From: Chelydra serpentina
Lineage: Eukaryota; Chordata; Testudines; Chelydridae
DNA length: 64,000 nucleotides
Reading direction: 5' to 3'
Assembly (NCBI GenBank): GCA_037349315.1
Contig: JBAIAC010000023.1
Coordinates: 36,122,501-36,186,500, forward strand
Positions 43,655 to 55,749 of this stretch are shown piece after piece. The translations under genes and the position numbers were made by a program. Each line of letters opens with the position of its first letter. Positions within the stretch are counted from its first letter, which is position 1. The notes under the pieces are model-generated. The model did no database searches. It was not told the origin of the DNA and worked only from the letters and a program-made list of their open reading frames with translations.

Positions 43655-44125
43655 TGCTATTAGAGCCCTACAACCCAGCCTGAACCCGACGGGTCTCAGC
43701 TACAAGTGTTGGGTCTTTCTTGGTCACGTCAGGTGGAAATAAAAACAGACCTTCTTGGGCTGGGTCGGCTCTCCTCCTGCTGTCTAGGGGGTTGGTGCCG
43801 CAGCAGCTTACGTGTCCTGCTCCTGCCAGCGCCTTCACTGTGCTGTGTGTGATGCGAAGTGAGAGTGCCCGGGAGTCGCAGCGCTCCTCTCTCCACAACA
43901 CAGACAGTACAGTGAGGTGGCAGTGGATGGCAGGAGCAGGACACATGACCACCACTGCCACACTGACCCTGTGAGCAGTAGGAGGAGAGTTGGCACCACA
44001 GGAGAGGGGGGCAGAGGTGCTGACTCAGGTTCAGGAAAAAGGTCAGGGTCACGTTGGAAAATGATTTTACCCTCTCAGGCTTGGGTTGGGTGGGCTTGTG
44101 TCCAGTTCAGGTCTAAAATTTAGGC
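43655..44125. repeat. GC-rich unassigned block, probably an old repeat
   Basis: A compositional island with overlapping frames of 68-107 residues on both strands, none with a recognisable domain. It includes inverted GTGTCCTGCTCCTGCC / GGCAGGAGCAGGACAC motifs (near 43811 and 43929), 16 bases matching exactly, which suggests a palindromic element core. Confidence 0.45.
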
Positions 44126-44129
44126 CTAA

Positions 44130-46265
44130 GCTGACAACTAGTCACCATGATACCTATATTTCTGGTGCAGAAATAAGTGATGCATTAATTTGTCCACAAA
44201 GGACTCTAGTCTCCTCTGGCTTCTTAATCTGGAGTGTGATGTGATTTATTTAGAGAGGCAGATGCTTAGGAGGTGTAAATTTGAATTGTTCCCTTGATTT
44301 CCATGGAGCTATGACAATTTACACAAGCTAAGTTTTGGCCCATAATAATACTGCCAGTTCTGACTATTTTAACACAAGCCTCGTGATATTTGGTGCTTTT
44401 CTTAAAAACTCAAGTCCTGGAGTCATGTTGTTATATGAAAATATGTGTGTGTTTTAAAGTAAGCTTAGTCCTCAAGATTGAGGAGAAAAGCTTGGAAACA
44501 TGACTTCTAAAGGCTCAAAAATCAGAAAGCAAATAAAAAGAATCCAGACTCTTTTTTTTAATCTCATCATTTTGGGGGCTTGATTCATGATTTTTGAATG
44601 CTTAGAGTTGAAAATACTGCCATAATCTTTTCAACGAGACACAGTCAACTAAAATTTAGCTCCAATTTTACATTTTGGTAAAACAAGCTATTTTTTTTTA
44701 AAAAATCTAGGACCAATAAAAATGTTTGTTTTATTTTATTTATTCCAATGGAAAGACTTGTTTTTCAATTAATAAAAATTTTCGTACACTGGCTGCAACT
44801 CAGACTAAATCACTGCAAAGCTAAAAGTGAAACAGGCTACAGAGAAAAGGGAAGCTGAGAGAAATGTAAGTAAACAATGTAAACATTGAAAAGAACATTG
44901 GATTTTTAAAATCCTCTTAGGTTTTAGTTATCTAAGCTGTTAGTACCATAAGCACAGACACTTGTAATTTATGATGTGTGATTTTTAAACTAGTAGCTCT
45001 CCTTATAAATCTTGTATTTTGGAGTATGGCTTTTTAATAAATGTTTAACAATCATGTATACTGATCAATACACACACAGATTAACACAACATATTATTTT
45101 ATTGATATTGATGCTGAGAGCTTTTCTATTGATGTCTGTATTACAGGACCTTAGGTTTATAGTAACACTAGTAACTCAAATGCCTCACTACCAATTTTTC
45201 ATGGAATTATGGAAACTGCAAATATAACTCAGGAAAGAGCTTTCATTCATTCGGAGAAAAACTGGTTATGCATCATATAACTGTAAGCACATACACGCAA
45301 AAAACTAAACATCTCTGAACTTCCGGGAAGTTTCAATCCAGGTCTGAATTTAAGGACCAGTGGTTATTCACCAGCATAAAGGAGTTCAGAATCAGACAGG
45401 CCTATTGACTTATGAAAAATGTCCCTTTTGCCCCATTTCCCTTTATCCTTTTCCAACCCTTCTTCTTTATCAGATGACACAGACAGGGCTGCCCTCCCCC
45501 AACAAACCTTCTCTTATTGCATCACTGGAATGGAGACTCCCAAGTACTATGAAGGTTGCTTCCTTATCTGCATCCCAGATCCAGGATTGAGATTCCTTTC
45601 CAATGTGGTTCAACATTAGTCTGTGCAATTCCCTCAGACTGTGCTTTATGTGAGTGAGTTAGTTGTTCCATTACTTATTTAATTTCAATTGAATAAGGGG
45701 GATAGTATGGACCAGATTCTAATCTCAGTTACAGGGGTATTCTACTGGATTTCACTGAGATCGGATAGTGAATAAATATTAGTCAGCTGTTAAAAACAGA
45801 CTGTCAATCAGTGCTTTAGAAGAACCCCATTCAATTTGAATAAGAGTTCTGCTTAAAATGGATGTTATGATATGACTCAGATTTAATAAACAACACAATC
45901 CATTTATTTACCAATATAAGGGTCCAATCTGGTGTGAGTCTGAGCATCTTCTGAAAGTGCAAGACCTTCCTTCACACTGGAGCCAGGGAGTTGACGTTCT
46001 AGTCCTAAATTACCAGCCAGAGAGAGCTATTATATCTTGTCTGGCCTTGAACTTCTTCCAGCTGCATTATACAGGCAACATAAGCAATGATGAAACAGAC
46101 AAAAGCATTGCCTACATTCAGTTCCACTTGCAGTTTTCTATTATTTTTCTCATGTGCCCTCAATGTACATCAGTAGGTTGGATTGTCCTGTTCTCCTTTG
46201 AAGACTACTTTATGATGCCATATTAGCACCAAACTTTCAATGTATTCTGATGGTTATGATGTACA
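44130..46265. other. Unassigned sequence
   Basis: No exon or clear repeat family recognised. T-rich and A-rich runs near 44552 and 44690-44705. Confidence 0.4.
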
Positions 46266-46269
46266 AAAA

Positions 46270-46355
46270 TGGGTCAGATTTTCAGCTGTTGTACATCGTC
46301 ATGGCCCTGTTAGTCAATAAAAATGCCGATTTACACCTGCTGAGAATCTGGCCCA
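46270..46355. mobile_element. Short palindromic element, GGCCAGATYCTCAGC family
   Basis: GGGTCAGATTTTCAGCTGTT on the left and, inverted, GGGCCAGATTCTCAGCAGGT on the right match at 16 of 20. The arms enclose a short unrelated middle. Confidence 0.65.
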
Positions 46356-46552
46356 AATGACTCTGGGTTATTATCAGCAGCCATTAGAAAACAGAACAAT
46401 GGAAATGCTATCAGGCTTTGTTACAGTTCTTCCGTGGCTTATTCTCTAGTCAGAGAATCTTTGTTCCATCCATTATAGCAAATTACTGGCATAGTTTTGA
46501 AGGAGTAGGGCTCTTCTCCAGATCAGCTGCCTATTCTTAATATATATATACA

Positions 46553-46608
46553 AACTAAGGTAGTTTGGTATATATATATATATATATATATACCAAACTA
46601 CCTTAGTT
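46553..46608. repeat. 56-bp perfect palindrome with a (TA)n core
   Basis: Arms 46553-46570 and 46591-46608 are exact reverse complements (18 bp each: AACTAAGG and so on) and the 20 bases between are pure TA, so the whole 56 bases are self-complementary. It could extrude as a cruciform; TA length is probably variable. Confidence 0.95.
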
Positions 46609-46609
46609 A

Positions 46610-47685
46610 CATTTCATAGAGCTCCCACACAGCTTAATTTCTTTGTGTGAATCCAAATCAGCTGTTGCTGTGTCACCTCATGTTTAAAAGCTAGGTGCTC
46701 AAAGTTAGAGTAGGAGATAGGACAGGTATAGAAAGAGCGCAGGTTTTTCACAATTGTATTGAATGGCTCCCTTTCTTAAGAATCCAGAACACCGTCACCA
46801 AATAAGGGCTGTGAAGAGAGATGCCTGTTAATAGAACAGGCGCTAACATGAATGCAGTGTAGTTCAGCATGCAGTTTTCATGCCTCGTACTTTGCTTTCT
46901 TCCACTGGTTTGACAGAGAAAGTAGTAGGAATAGCATATTTTAAAGCAAGATGGAAATCCCTCATATGAAGACTGCGGTTGAATGATCATCTGAGCCCTG
47001 AAAAGCTATAAAGCATCCCCCTGGTAAAGGTGCTGTTGGTTATTTTTGACACAGGGCTATGGAACTTCATGCCACATCTCTAACTTTTACAGCCTATTAA
47101 GAAACTGCTTGCTTGAGGTCTTTGTCGTGTGCTTCCTTCTGATTCATATTCTCAGTGACACCTGCTTATATCACAGCTACGCTGGTTAATAACCTGTCCC
47201 TGGGAAGCTGAGAATATGCCACAAATCACCTGTCTGGAAGAGTTTACATCTCTGCTTCCCTGTTGGATTCGAAGTTCAAATGACAAACTCATCAGGGACA
47301 TATGGCATTCTGACTGGTGGAAAATCTGTTACCACTGGAGACCTAGTCATCTTCTGAAAAGAGATGCCGTGCCTTGATTCAGATGATGGCTTTGCAATGG
47401 GAAAGTTGGGGGAATGGCTATTGTCACTACCATGGACCCTCGCCATTAAAGTGCTAATTGACTTGCCCCCCTGCCAAAACAGGGCAGAACAATCCAGTTG
47501 GTAGGACACCAACAAGATCAAAGTCAATGGGAGTTTTGACTGACGAAGGAGTATAGATGGATCAAGCCCCCAAAGGGCTCTTATCCAGATGTGTCTTCCT
47601 TATTCTGCATGTGGAAACTCCACTAATGTCAACGGTAGTACTGTGTGCACAGAAAGTGTGCAGAATATACACAGTGTGAATTAGG
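46610..47685. other. Unassigned sequence
   Basis: No exon or repeat family recognised. Confidence 0.4.
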
Positions 47686-47687
47686 GA

Positions 47688-47794
47688 AGAGACTTTTACC
47701 TATGTTTCTAACCACCTAGGGAGGTGGTGGAATCTCTATCATTGGGGATTTTTAAGAGCAGATTGGACAAACATCTGTCGGGGGTGGTCTAGAT
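47688..47794 (+). repeat. CR1 3' region fragment cut by a hAT-type end
   Basis: Plus-strand GAGGTGGTGGAATCTCTATC, TTTTTAAGAGCAGATTGGAC and AAACATCTGTCGGGGGTGGT are the CR1 3' region seen inverted at 32592 and 60049. It stops at 47794 where the CAGGGGTGGGCAAACT terminus begins. Confidence 0.75.
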
Positions 47795-47880
47795 CAGGGG
47801 TGGGCAAACTTTTCGGCCTGAGGGCCACATCGGAGTTCCGAAAGTGTATGGAGGGCCGGTATGTGCTACTTACAGTGCAC
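47795..47880. mobile_element. hAT-type left terminus
   Basis: CAGGGGTGGGCAAACTTTTC followed by GGCCTGAGGGCCACATCGG is the left end of a widespread hAT-type element. The matching right end is not evident. The insertion may extend as far as about 48411, where CACCCGGTG is followed by GTCTCGCA, a 5-of-8 match to the left flank GTCTAGAT. Confidence 0.65.
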
Positions 47881-47919
47881 TACTTACAGCTGCCAGTCCT
47901 GGTGCTCTTAGCGGCATGG

Positions 47920-48245
47920 TAAGGGGGTGGGGAGTGGGAGGGGTTGGATAAGGGACAGGGAGTCCCGGAGGGTAGTCAGTGGACAGGGAACAGGGGTGGT
48001 TAGATAGGCGTGGGAGTCCTGGGGGGCCTGTCAGGGGGTGGAGGTGTGGATAGGTGTCAGGTCAGTCAGGGGATGGGGAGCAGGGGGGGTGGTTAGGATA
48101 GGGGGTGGAGTCCCATGGGGGTGGTTAGGGGTGGGAGGTCCCTGGCGGGGGCAGTCAGGGGACAAGGAGCAGGGGAGGTTGGATAGGTCGGGAGTTCTGA
48201 GGAGGGCAGTTGGGGGTGGGAAGTGAGAGGGGGCAGACAGGGGGC
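47920..48245 (+). repeat. G-rich minisatellite
   Basis: Degenerate tandem units built from GTCAGGGGACAGGGAGCAGGG-like, GGTTGGATAGG-like and GGAGTCC-like blocks, unit about 60-70 bp, four or five units. Long G runs on the plus strand make G-quadruplex formation plausible. Confidence 0.75.
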
Positions 48246-48288
48246 GGGGTCCAGGCTATTTGGGGAGGCACAGCCTTCCCTACCCAGT

Positions 48289-48401
48289 AGTGTATTAAAT
48301 TGCTCTCTGTAGGAATGTGCTACTTACGGTGTACTGCTTACGGCTGCCAGTCCTGGTGCTCCATAAGTGGCACATTGCTACGGGGAGCAATTTAATACAC
48401 T
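48289..48401. repeat. 17-bp inverted repeat plus duplicated flank of the minisatellite
   Basis: 48289-48305 and 48385-48401 are perfect 17-bp inverted repeats. Between them, 48315-48361 repeats in direct orientation the sequence at 47861-47907 (ATGTGCTACTTAC ... GCTGCCAGTCCTGGTGCT), so the minisatellite is bracketed by direct repeats of about 47 bp. Confidence 0.8.
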
Positions 48402-48411
48402 ACACCCGGTG

Positions 48412-50745
48412 GGTCTCGCATATTCATATTATTAATTCATCCAGGAGCAAAGACCAAGGTGAAGGCAAAGGACCAGCACAAGACCTAACTAGAGTCCCAC
48501 TTAAGCCTTTAGAAATAGGCCTGCAGTGACGCATGGACCCTTGTGACAGCCTTCTGAATTTCACCCTAGGAGATTTCTTCCCCCCACATCTCCACTCACA
48601 TTACGTTGTTGTCTATGACTTCAGAAAACGACTAGGACATTCACAACCTCCACTCAGCAAACAGCCTCAATGAGCATTTTCTTTAACTTCCTCTGAGCTT
48701 CCCATATTGGAGGTTGTACTTTCACAAGTACATTTCCCCAGTAGGGAGTTTCTCTGCCATCTTATATTGGATACTGTCTAATTTAGAGCTCCTTTTGGAA
48801 GATCTCCTCATCATGGGGAAAGAAATGTATGTATCAGTCCTTTCTATTCTTAACATTATACTGACCTCTAGAGTCGAAAGAGCTGTACATCGGGCAATAA
48901 AGCTAGATAACTAAAGAAGCACAGAAAGTGAATGTAGGAAGCCGTAAGCAAGTTTTGATTAATGCAGTCTGTAGTCCCACATGTTTTATGATGCAGGTGG
49001 CAACCTAACACTAGCCCACCAAAGAGATGGAAGTGTGAGTTTGAGGATCAATGTATTATTTATGCTGATCTGCCTTCATTTATGGAATATCCTGTACTGA
49101 CTTTCATAATTTCCTCTTTAAAACAAACAAACAAAAACACATTGGAGTGGTGTAGTAGCTGTGTAAAGGGTTTAAGTTCTGAGCCTATTAGGGGTTATTT
49201 GTCTTTTGCCATGAAACAATAGCCGCAAACATCCACATAACTTGTAGGTAGGATATTGTGTGTTTATGATTTTCTGTCTTTTAAGTTTGTTGATGTCCTC
49301 CCTTGTTTTCTGTGTTATTTTAGCTGTTAATCTGTCAGTGGACCAAAACTAGCAACTAAAAAGATCTTAGATACCAGTGTAATTTTTATTAAAAAAAATG
49401 TTTTCAACGTTTTTCTTTTTCAGGGATAAAGCAAAGGCACAAAAATACTTTAACCCTGTGACAGTTCCTGGAATATTTTGGGGGGAAATGCTCACAACCA
49501 CAGAGATTTGAATGTCTCTAGTGGCACCAAGTACCCTGTGTCAGGACCCTATACAAAACTCAGCATGAAAATAGCCTCTATGTATTAGCACCTGGGTATC
49601 CCTAAAATACTCACCTGGCCTCTGATAGTCATTCACCTACAGTGTGATGACATTCCCAGACGCAGAGCAAAGAAACTCTCTTGTAGGCACAAACTGGCCT
49701 TCGCTGTGTAAAACAGAGCTGTATTGGGAGAGAGGAAGCTTTCGGAGGCACAGTTCATCCCAGTTCTCTCCACAGTGCAAGACAGTGCAGCATAAGTGGT
49801 GAGACAACTCTTAGGAGGATATGGCCTGTACTCCTTTCTGAGGCTGGCTGGGTCAGAGAGGCAAGGGCTATGGCTAGAACTTTTCAGCAGGGACTCTATC
49901 TGTGGCTTGGCTTTGCAGCGGAAGGGGAGCTGGAATGCACAAGATGAGATGAAGGCTCTTTGCACCTTCCCCTCTCCTTGTTCACCTATAACAACTCTAC
50001 ACTTGGACTGTGGGTGGGGTTTGAACCTATGACCTTCATTGTTCAAGGCCTGAGTTTCCATCCCTTGAGCTAAAGGAATAATGCTGTTAGATGTAGTAGA
50101 CTCTTATCCTTCTATGGATAAACCACTAGAAGGAAACAAAGACCTACCCTCTCCTAGAATGTTTTACAGACCCGTGCAGGGGACTGCCACAATCTGGCCA
50201 AAATGAAAGTGATGAATGCTAGCCCTTTGCCAGTGCATTTAACTGTGCACCCCATAAATGGAATGCAGTTTGCGTTAGATCTATGACCTTTAAAGTGTTA
50301 ATTCCACTTGGAGCAGCAAATGAGGCTTCCCCCTTCCCTGCATGATGAACAGTTTTTGGAATGTGGAGACCTTAAAGCAGCAGAGTGAGGGGATCCCAGG
50401 AATAGTACTGGAAATGCTGAATATCTTTTTCTACGAAACCCCCCACCAAAACGACCTGCTCAAGGTCAAAAATCAATATGTGCATCTCAGTTATTTTTAT
50501 CTCTTTATTCCTGGACTTGGGAGAAACAAAACATGATTTTTTTTTGGATGCCTCTTGTTTGGGCAAGGGAATTGGAGCTGGCAGCCCAAGAGACTGCAGC
50601 TGGAATTCCAAAACTATCAAAACAAGGAGAGAAGCAAAGGCCATTGTGTGGGAGGACGGGGGGACAGAAGACGAGATGGATTATCAAGAGATGCAGTGAA
50701 GAGCCAGACTCTTTCACCAACTGAGCATTTTCATTTGCATGCCAG
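48412..50745. other. Unassigned sequence
   Basis: The 142-residue minus frame at 49633-50061 shows no domain. No exon or repeat family recognised. Confidence 0.4.
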
Positions 50746-50749
50746 CAGA

Positions 50750-51015
50750 GCCTGCAGGATCAGGGCCCCATTGTGGTAGGTTCTGTACAAACATATAGTA
50801 AGAGCCACTCGCCACCCTGAAGACCAGACAGACAATGGGTGGGGGAAAGGAAAAGAGGTGCTACTATCCCCATTGTACAGGTGGGCAACTGAGGGACAGA
50901 GCGTTTAAGTGACTCAGCCAAAGTCACACAGGAAGTTTGTTGCCGAGCCAGGAACTGATCCTGATCTTCTGAGTCCCGCTCCAGTGCCTTAACCACAAGA
51001 CCCTTCTTCCTCCAG
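50750..51015 (-). repeat. MIR-like SINE, nearly complete
   Basis: The + strand shows ATCAGGGCCCCATTGTGGTA, TACTATCCCCATTGTACAGG, GTGACTCAGCCAAAGTCACA and CTGAGTCCCGCTCCAGTGCC: reverse complement of the same SINE as 10225-10515. Confidence 0.7.
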
Positions 51016-51019
51016 AGCA

Positions 51020-52625
51020 CCCATTACCCTGGTAGTCATCCACAGGATTAGCCTAAACAATTCAGGGCAAATTTTGCCCTAGATCACTCATGTCACAACC
51101 TCATTTTTCTCTCTAACTTAGACTTGCTGGGCTCCTGCTGGTGTATCCTGGGTTGCAGGACCCAAGTCCAGGCTGAAGCGAGGCTGTGGTAGTGCAAGGA
51201 GCCCATGATTTTCGAAACAGCATAACCCCCAAATTAGGCAGCGTGAAAAAGGAGGAAGCATGGGCAAGGCACCCTGAATTAGTAGCAGGGCCTTTACAGA
51301 GCCCCAGCAACAGTTTAAAGCTATTCAACCTAGCAAAATGTCTGAGAGGGGGCAATAGGGCAGATACCAGCTTTCCAGTCTGAGAGTTGAATTTCATAGC
51401 CCCATGTCTTCCCCTCACCCACCACCACCAAGCTAATACCAAAAGCCTGGGTGAGGCATGATGCTTCGTGGAGCTCCCACTTAGATGATACCTCCTCTGA
51501 ACCATACCCAATCTAGGGCTCTGACTTAAGGGCTTGATGGTGCAGTTTTTGAATTGCAATAGCCGCATGATCAAGCCATAAAGGCACTGTTTGGCATTAG
51601 CTGGTCCTTCAGGAAATGCCTTGAAAGACTTACTTTTCCCCTTGTGTATTCTGTCTGTCCTAACAATACAGCAGGGTGTTTATATGCTACGTGATGGATA
51701 TTTTCCATGTTAAAAACCATCAGTAACCTCTACAGTGTGGAAAATGAAAAACATTCTCACCTAAGATCTAGTAATATTTTCCATTAGTTGCAGCACCATC
51801 CGCTGAAGGAAATCCTTTGGATGAGACATATACACATTTTTTAAAAATCTGGCTCAGCATTGTCATTTGAAGCATGGAGACCAGGTTATCTCTGTTTCAA
51901 GGGCATCTCAGCTGGCCATCCATCATTGTTACTGTACAAGTCTTCCCTCTTTAGCATCTTCAGGGTCTTTCTTTTAATAAAATAACTGTCACTATTTTTG
52001 TGCTTTGATTTTTTTTTGTCTGCTTCTACCTTTCACCTTCCATCTTGTAAAGTGTTAGTGTTCTGAGTCTTCCTAACCTCCAGGGGGGAAAAGTAACCTC
52101 TTACTGTTCATTATTTTCTACTCTATCCTTTGTTTAACCAGGTCTTGGATCTTGTGATGGGAAGCAGAAGGCAATGCTTTTGGATTTCTGTAAGGCAATC
52201 TGGAGGAAATTGCCACGAATACATTGTAATTAAGGATACAGAGGAGTAATACACTGGGTGTTAGATTTCTGCTTTTATAACAGTACAGAGGAGTAGTGAT
52301 GTGTACTGGGTTTGTCCTGAAGTTTGTTCAGTACTTTGTACATGTCAACACTGAACTACACTCCCTGATACTCCTCATTACACAGTCACCTGTCCTTTGA
52401 AAGCATGGTGATGAGTATTTCTCTGCTGTCAGTGAGGAACAAGAGAAGCTCGCTGTCCCAACCAACACCTTAGATGAGCATTTGGCTGCCGGTATACATG
52501 GTTAGACTTAACAGTGCCTGGTGGACAAATGCTGAAAGTGAAAGAGGAGAGAATATTTCCCTTGTGCCAAGGGAGAGAAGTGCACAGATGAAGTTGTTGC
52601 ATGGTTTGGGAAATATGAAACTAGA
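51020..52625. other. Unassigned sequence
   Basis: The 153-residue minus frame at 51113-51574 has no recognisable domain. Nothing else assigned. Confidence 0.4.
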
Positions 52626-52629
52626 GTTG

Positions 52630-52870
52630 AGCAGGACAAATTAAGTGTTGCAAGTAAATTATCCAATGAATGTAGCTCTTTTATCTGGCTATAAGATATC
52701 TGCAAACTGACTCCACTTTTCTGCTGTTTCTGAAAATTCAGCCTCTGGGTCATTCGCAAATTATTCACTTTGACTACTCGCTAGTCTTTGTGGTATGTGA
52801 TTGGTCATCTAAGTCACATGGTGCTGTTTCTGCTGCCTGATTTGATGACTGAGGCTACTTAAACCAGGAA
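52630..52870. repeat. Unnamed dispersed repeat (copy 2)
   Basis: Paralogous to 36110-36380 in order, spacing and orientation (see that entry). Confidence 0.55.
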
Positions 52871-52874
52871 ATAA

Positions 52875-53725
52875 TATATCTGACAAATAATGACTAAACA
52901 GTGAATAATGCATGATGAAGAGTAAATACACTTGTCTGAGCACAAATACCCAAACAGCTGTTTGTATGAAGGACAGCCATTCCCAACACAGTCACTTGAA
53001 CAAAAAAGTCTGCTGGGATAAACATTGGAGAATAGTTAATAATTAAGGGTAAGAAAGTGATTAAACCAAACAGCCATTTGGAACTCAGACAAATGTTTTG
53101 TGACATGAACATTATTTTTGCTGCATTCAACCAGCTCTAGGAAGATTTTATGAAGCACAAAACTTAGCCTTGTGAGACAGCTAAATCTGTTCTCTTGGAA
53201 GGATTTAAGGAACTTTGATATGCTGAAAAAGTGTTCCTGACAAACAAACAAAAATCTTGGTACTCTTACCTTTTTTCCACCTTGAAAAACATCTTTGAAC
53301 AAAGAATGACACTCTTTTCATTACATCTGGACTCTTGGCTGAAGGAAACACAAGCTGTGGATCCAAAAGTTCCCTCACACAATGTTCTGTGAAACAAGGA
53401 AGGAGGGTAGAAACGTCCCTGGTTGATTACAGTGTGTGTAAATTGCCTGGATTATGGTTTTTGAAATATGTTGGACACGTCTTTCTTCCTCACTATGTAA
53501 AAGAGGAATGTATCTGAGCCAAGCTTCTCTAGAGATATGTTTTTAAACTGCACAGCTTTAAAAATTCCATTCATTTCAACACGTATGATCTTAGTTCCTA
53601 CCTGCTTTCTGCCCAAAACATCGAGTTGTATTTGCAGTTCAAATTTAGCACAGTCTGATCCAAAACACACTGAACTGAAACTCATGGGAATCTTTCCATT
53701 GGATTAAATAAGATTTGGGCCAGGC
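52875..53725. other. Unassigned sequence
   Basis: No exon or repeat family recognised. Confidence 0.4.
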
Positions 53726-53729
53726 TTGG

Positions 53730-53950
53730 GAGTCAGATTTTCAAAAAACTTCAGGGCCAGTTTCAAGTGCTCAGCAATCATAACTGCAGCTGTATTTCCA
53801 AACGAGCTTCGAGCCCTTTGAGGTACCTAAATAAAGGGCCAGATTTTCAAAGGTGCTCACTCCAGCTCCTCACGCCCAGCACTTCTCTCTGGAAATAGTG
53901 GCTAGATTTTTATAGAGTCCTGTGTTCTTTTGAAATTCTGGCCACTTATT
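53730..53950. repeat. AGATTTTCAAAGGTGCTCA-type dispersed repeat
   Basis: GTCAGATTTTCAAAAAACTT and GGCCAGATTTTCAAAGGTGC occur about 110 bp apart, and GAAATTCTGGCCAC lies inverted at the right end. This looks like one or two short snap-back elements. Confidence 0.5.
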
Positions 53951-53954
53951 TTGA

Positions 53955-54635
53955 ACATCTTGTCCCATATGCCTCAGGCAATATTGTTATTTTCAGCCTT
54001 TGAGAGAAAAAAGTATTAACTGGCATCCACGCTTGTATTGGTTCCAAAGAGTGAAAAACAACCACTAAACTCAATGGGGGAAGAAATAAGTAAATGTTAA
54101 AACAAAATGATGCTCTAGTAAGAATCTAATAATATTTTATTATATTAAAACTTGCATCAAACTGCTAAAATACTAGGCCTTTCATATTTACTTGCTGGTT
54201 TCAAAATAGTGCTCTCAACTCAATAGATGGATGATCAGTGCGTGTGTACACAAGACGATCCCAGATAACTACAGCATTTCCCAAGGCAACCAGTCATATG
54301 AACGCCTAGAAAAATGTAAACAAGGACTTTGTCATGTGACTGTGAACAAAAATTCCTACAGACCAGACCCCTTACAGGTCTGAACTTTGTAATAATCTAT
54401 CCACCTACTAGCCTAGAATGAAAGAGCTGTTTTCCACACTGTCTTTTTGTTTCTCTTATGTCTGAAAATGTTTTCCTTTATTTCATAGTTCATATTCTAT
54501 TCTAGTGCTTGTTCGTACAAAGGAGACAGGGCTCTCTTGCTGCAGTTGAGAGTCAAGCAGTGTTTCTTATATACCCTGTCAGCATGAACCACACTCACTC
54601 TTCTAACTGGTTCTTAATGCTATTCAACAAGATCA
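53955..54635. other. Unassigned sequence
   Basis: No exon or repeat family recognised. Confidence 0.4.
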
Positions 54636-54639
54636 ATCT

Positions 54640-54900
54640 CTTAATAATACCTGGCACTTATATAGCACTTATATTCATAAAGCACTGAACAAACTCCAGG
54701 ACAAACTGATCTCTGGTGTCTCTCTACTGAATTAACTTGAATGACATTGGGATGAATTTGGCTCATTGACAAATCAATTTACACCCACATGGCCTGTGAG
54801 GCAGGTCTGACTCTGATTTTTGCAGATGGGTAAATGGAGGGAGAGAGGTGAAGGGACTTACCCAAGGACACACACTAAGTCAATGCCAAGTCCAGGGTCA
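54640..54900 (-). repeat. MIR-like SINE copy
   Basis: The + strand shows ACCTGGCACTTATATAGCAC, CAGATGGGTAAATGGAGGGA and ACTTACCCAAGGACACACAC, the reverse complement of a MIR/CORE-SINE with its 3' part. Confidence 0.6.
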
Positions 54901-54904
54901 GGGG

Positions 54905-55300
54905 GTAATTTTGAACCAAACTTTGGGGGCACCAGATTGACGGCTGAACGAACAAGCTCTGTCCCCTTCTTTCTGCAGCCCACTGTGTACCATCACACTT
55001 TTGCATTCACTGTGCAATACAACTGTGTTTTTAACACAGATATATAGACTCAAATATTTTGGGGGGGCCCTCTCTCCATGCCAGGAGCTCACTTCACATC
55101 CCCACTGGGGGAGCCTCTTCCCACGCACAGAAAGATCTCTCACACCCTTTCTGGATTCAGTTCTTTAACTGCCCCAAAGTGATGCAGGCTCGATGGGGGG
55201 GTGCAGCATTTTGAAATCAGGACGCCACTTCCCTCTGGCTCCCCCTGCTGGCTGAGAGAAATACAGCTGAGCTGAGCTTCTTTCATTCACCAGCTGCTAG
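54905..55300. other. Unassigned sequence
   Basis: No exon or repeat family recognised; short G-runs at 55060 and 55195. Confidence 0.4.
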
Positions 55301-55312
55301 CTCAGTAGTTCT

Positions 55313-55749
55313 CACACTTTTGTACTGGTGACCCCTTTCACACAGGAAGCCTCTGAGTGCGACCCCCGCCCCTTATAAATTAAAAACACTTTTTAATATA
55401 TTTAACACCATTATAAATGCTGGCTGCAAAGCAGGGTTTGGCGTGGAGGCTGACCGCTCGCGATCTTCCATGTAATAACCTCACGACCCCCAGGGGTCCT
55501 GACCCAGGGGCGGCGCCAGCTTTTTTGCTGCCCTAGGCGGCGGTGGGAGAGGCTACCGCCAAAATCCCGCCAAGGTCTTGGTGGCACTTCAGCGACAGCT
55601 TCTTTGGCCACCGGGGACCTCAGCGGCATTTCGGCAGCAGCCTCTCCCGCCGCCGGCCGCCGAGGGACCTGAGATGCCCCCCCCCCAAAAAATCCTGGCA
55701 CCCTAGGCGACTGCCGGCCCTGTCCTAATCCCCAGTTTGAGAACCCCTG
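55313..55749. mobile_element. hAT-type MITE (outer) hosting a second hAT-type element
   Basis: Ends CAGTAGTTCTCACACTTTTG and, inverted, CAGGGGTTCTCAAACTGGGG are the familiar hAT-type termini. Flanks TGCTAGCT (55305-55312) and GGCTAGAT (55750-55757) match at 6 of 8. Interior blocks GGTGACCCCTTTCACACAGG and AAAAACACTTTTTAATATAT are typical of this turtle element. Split by 55505-55722. Confidence 0.8.
55505..55722. mobile_element. hAT-type MITE (inner), GC-rich
   Basis: Starts CAGGGGCGGCGCCAGC and ends, inverted, CAGGGCCGGCAGTCGCC. The flanking octamers TCCTGACC (55497-55504) and TCCTAATC (55723-55730) differ by two transitions. The inside is rich in CCGCC / GGCGG. No transposase. Confidence 0.8.

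Noticed and set aside
43668..44123. Four overlapping frames of 68-107 residues in a GC-rich block
   Set aside because: Open on both strands because of composition; no domain, no splice-site support.
49633..50061. 142-residue minus frame
   Set aside because: No recognisable domain or repeat protein, and no supporting signals.
51113..51574. 153-residue minus frame
   Set aside because: No recognisable domain; lies in non-coding DNA next to a MIR.
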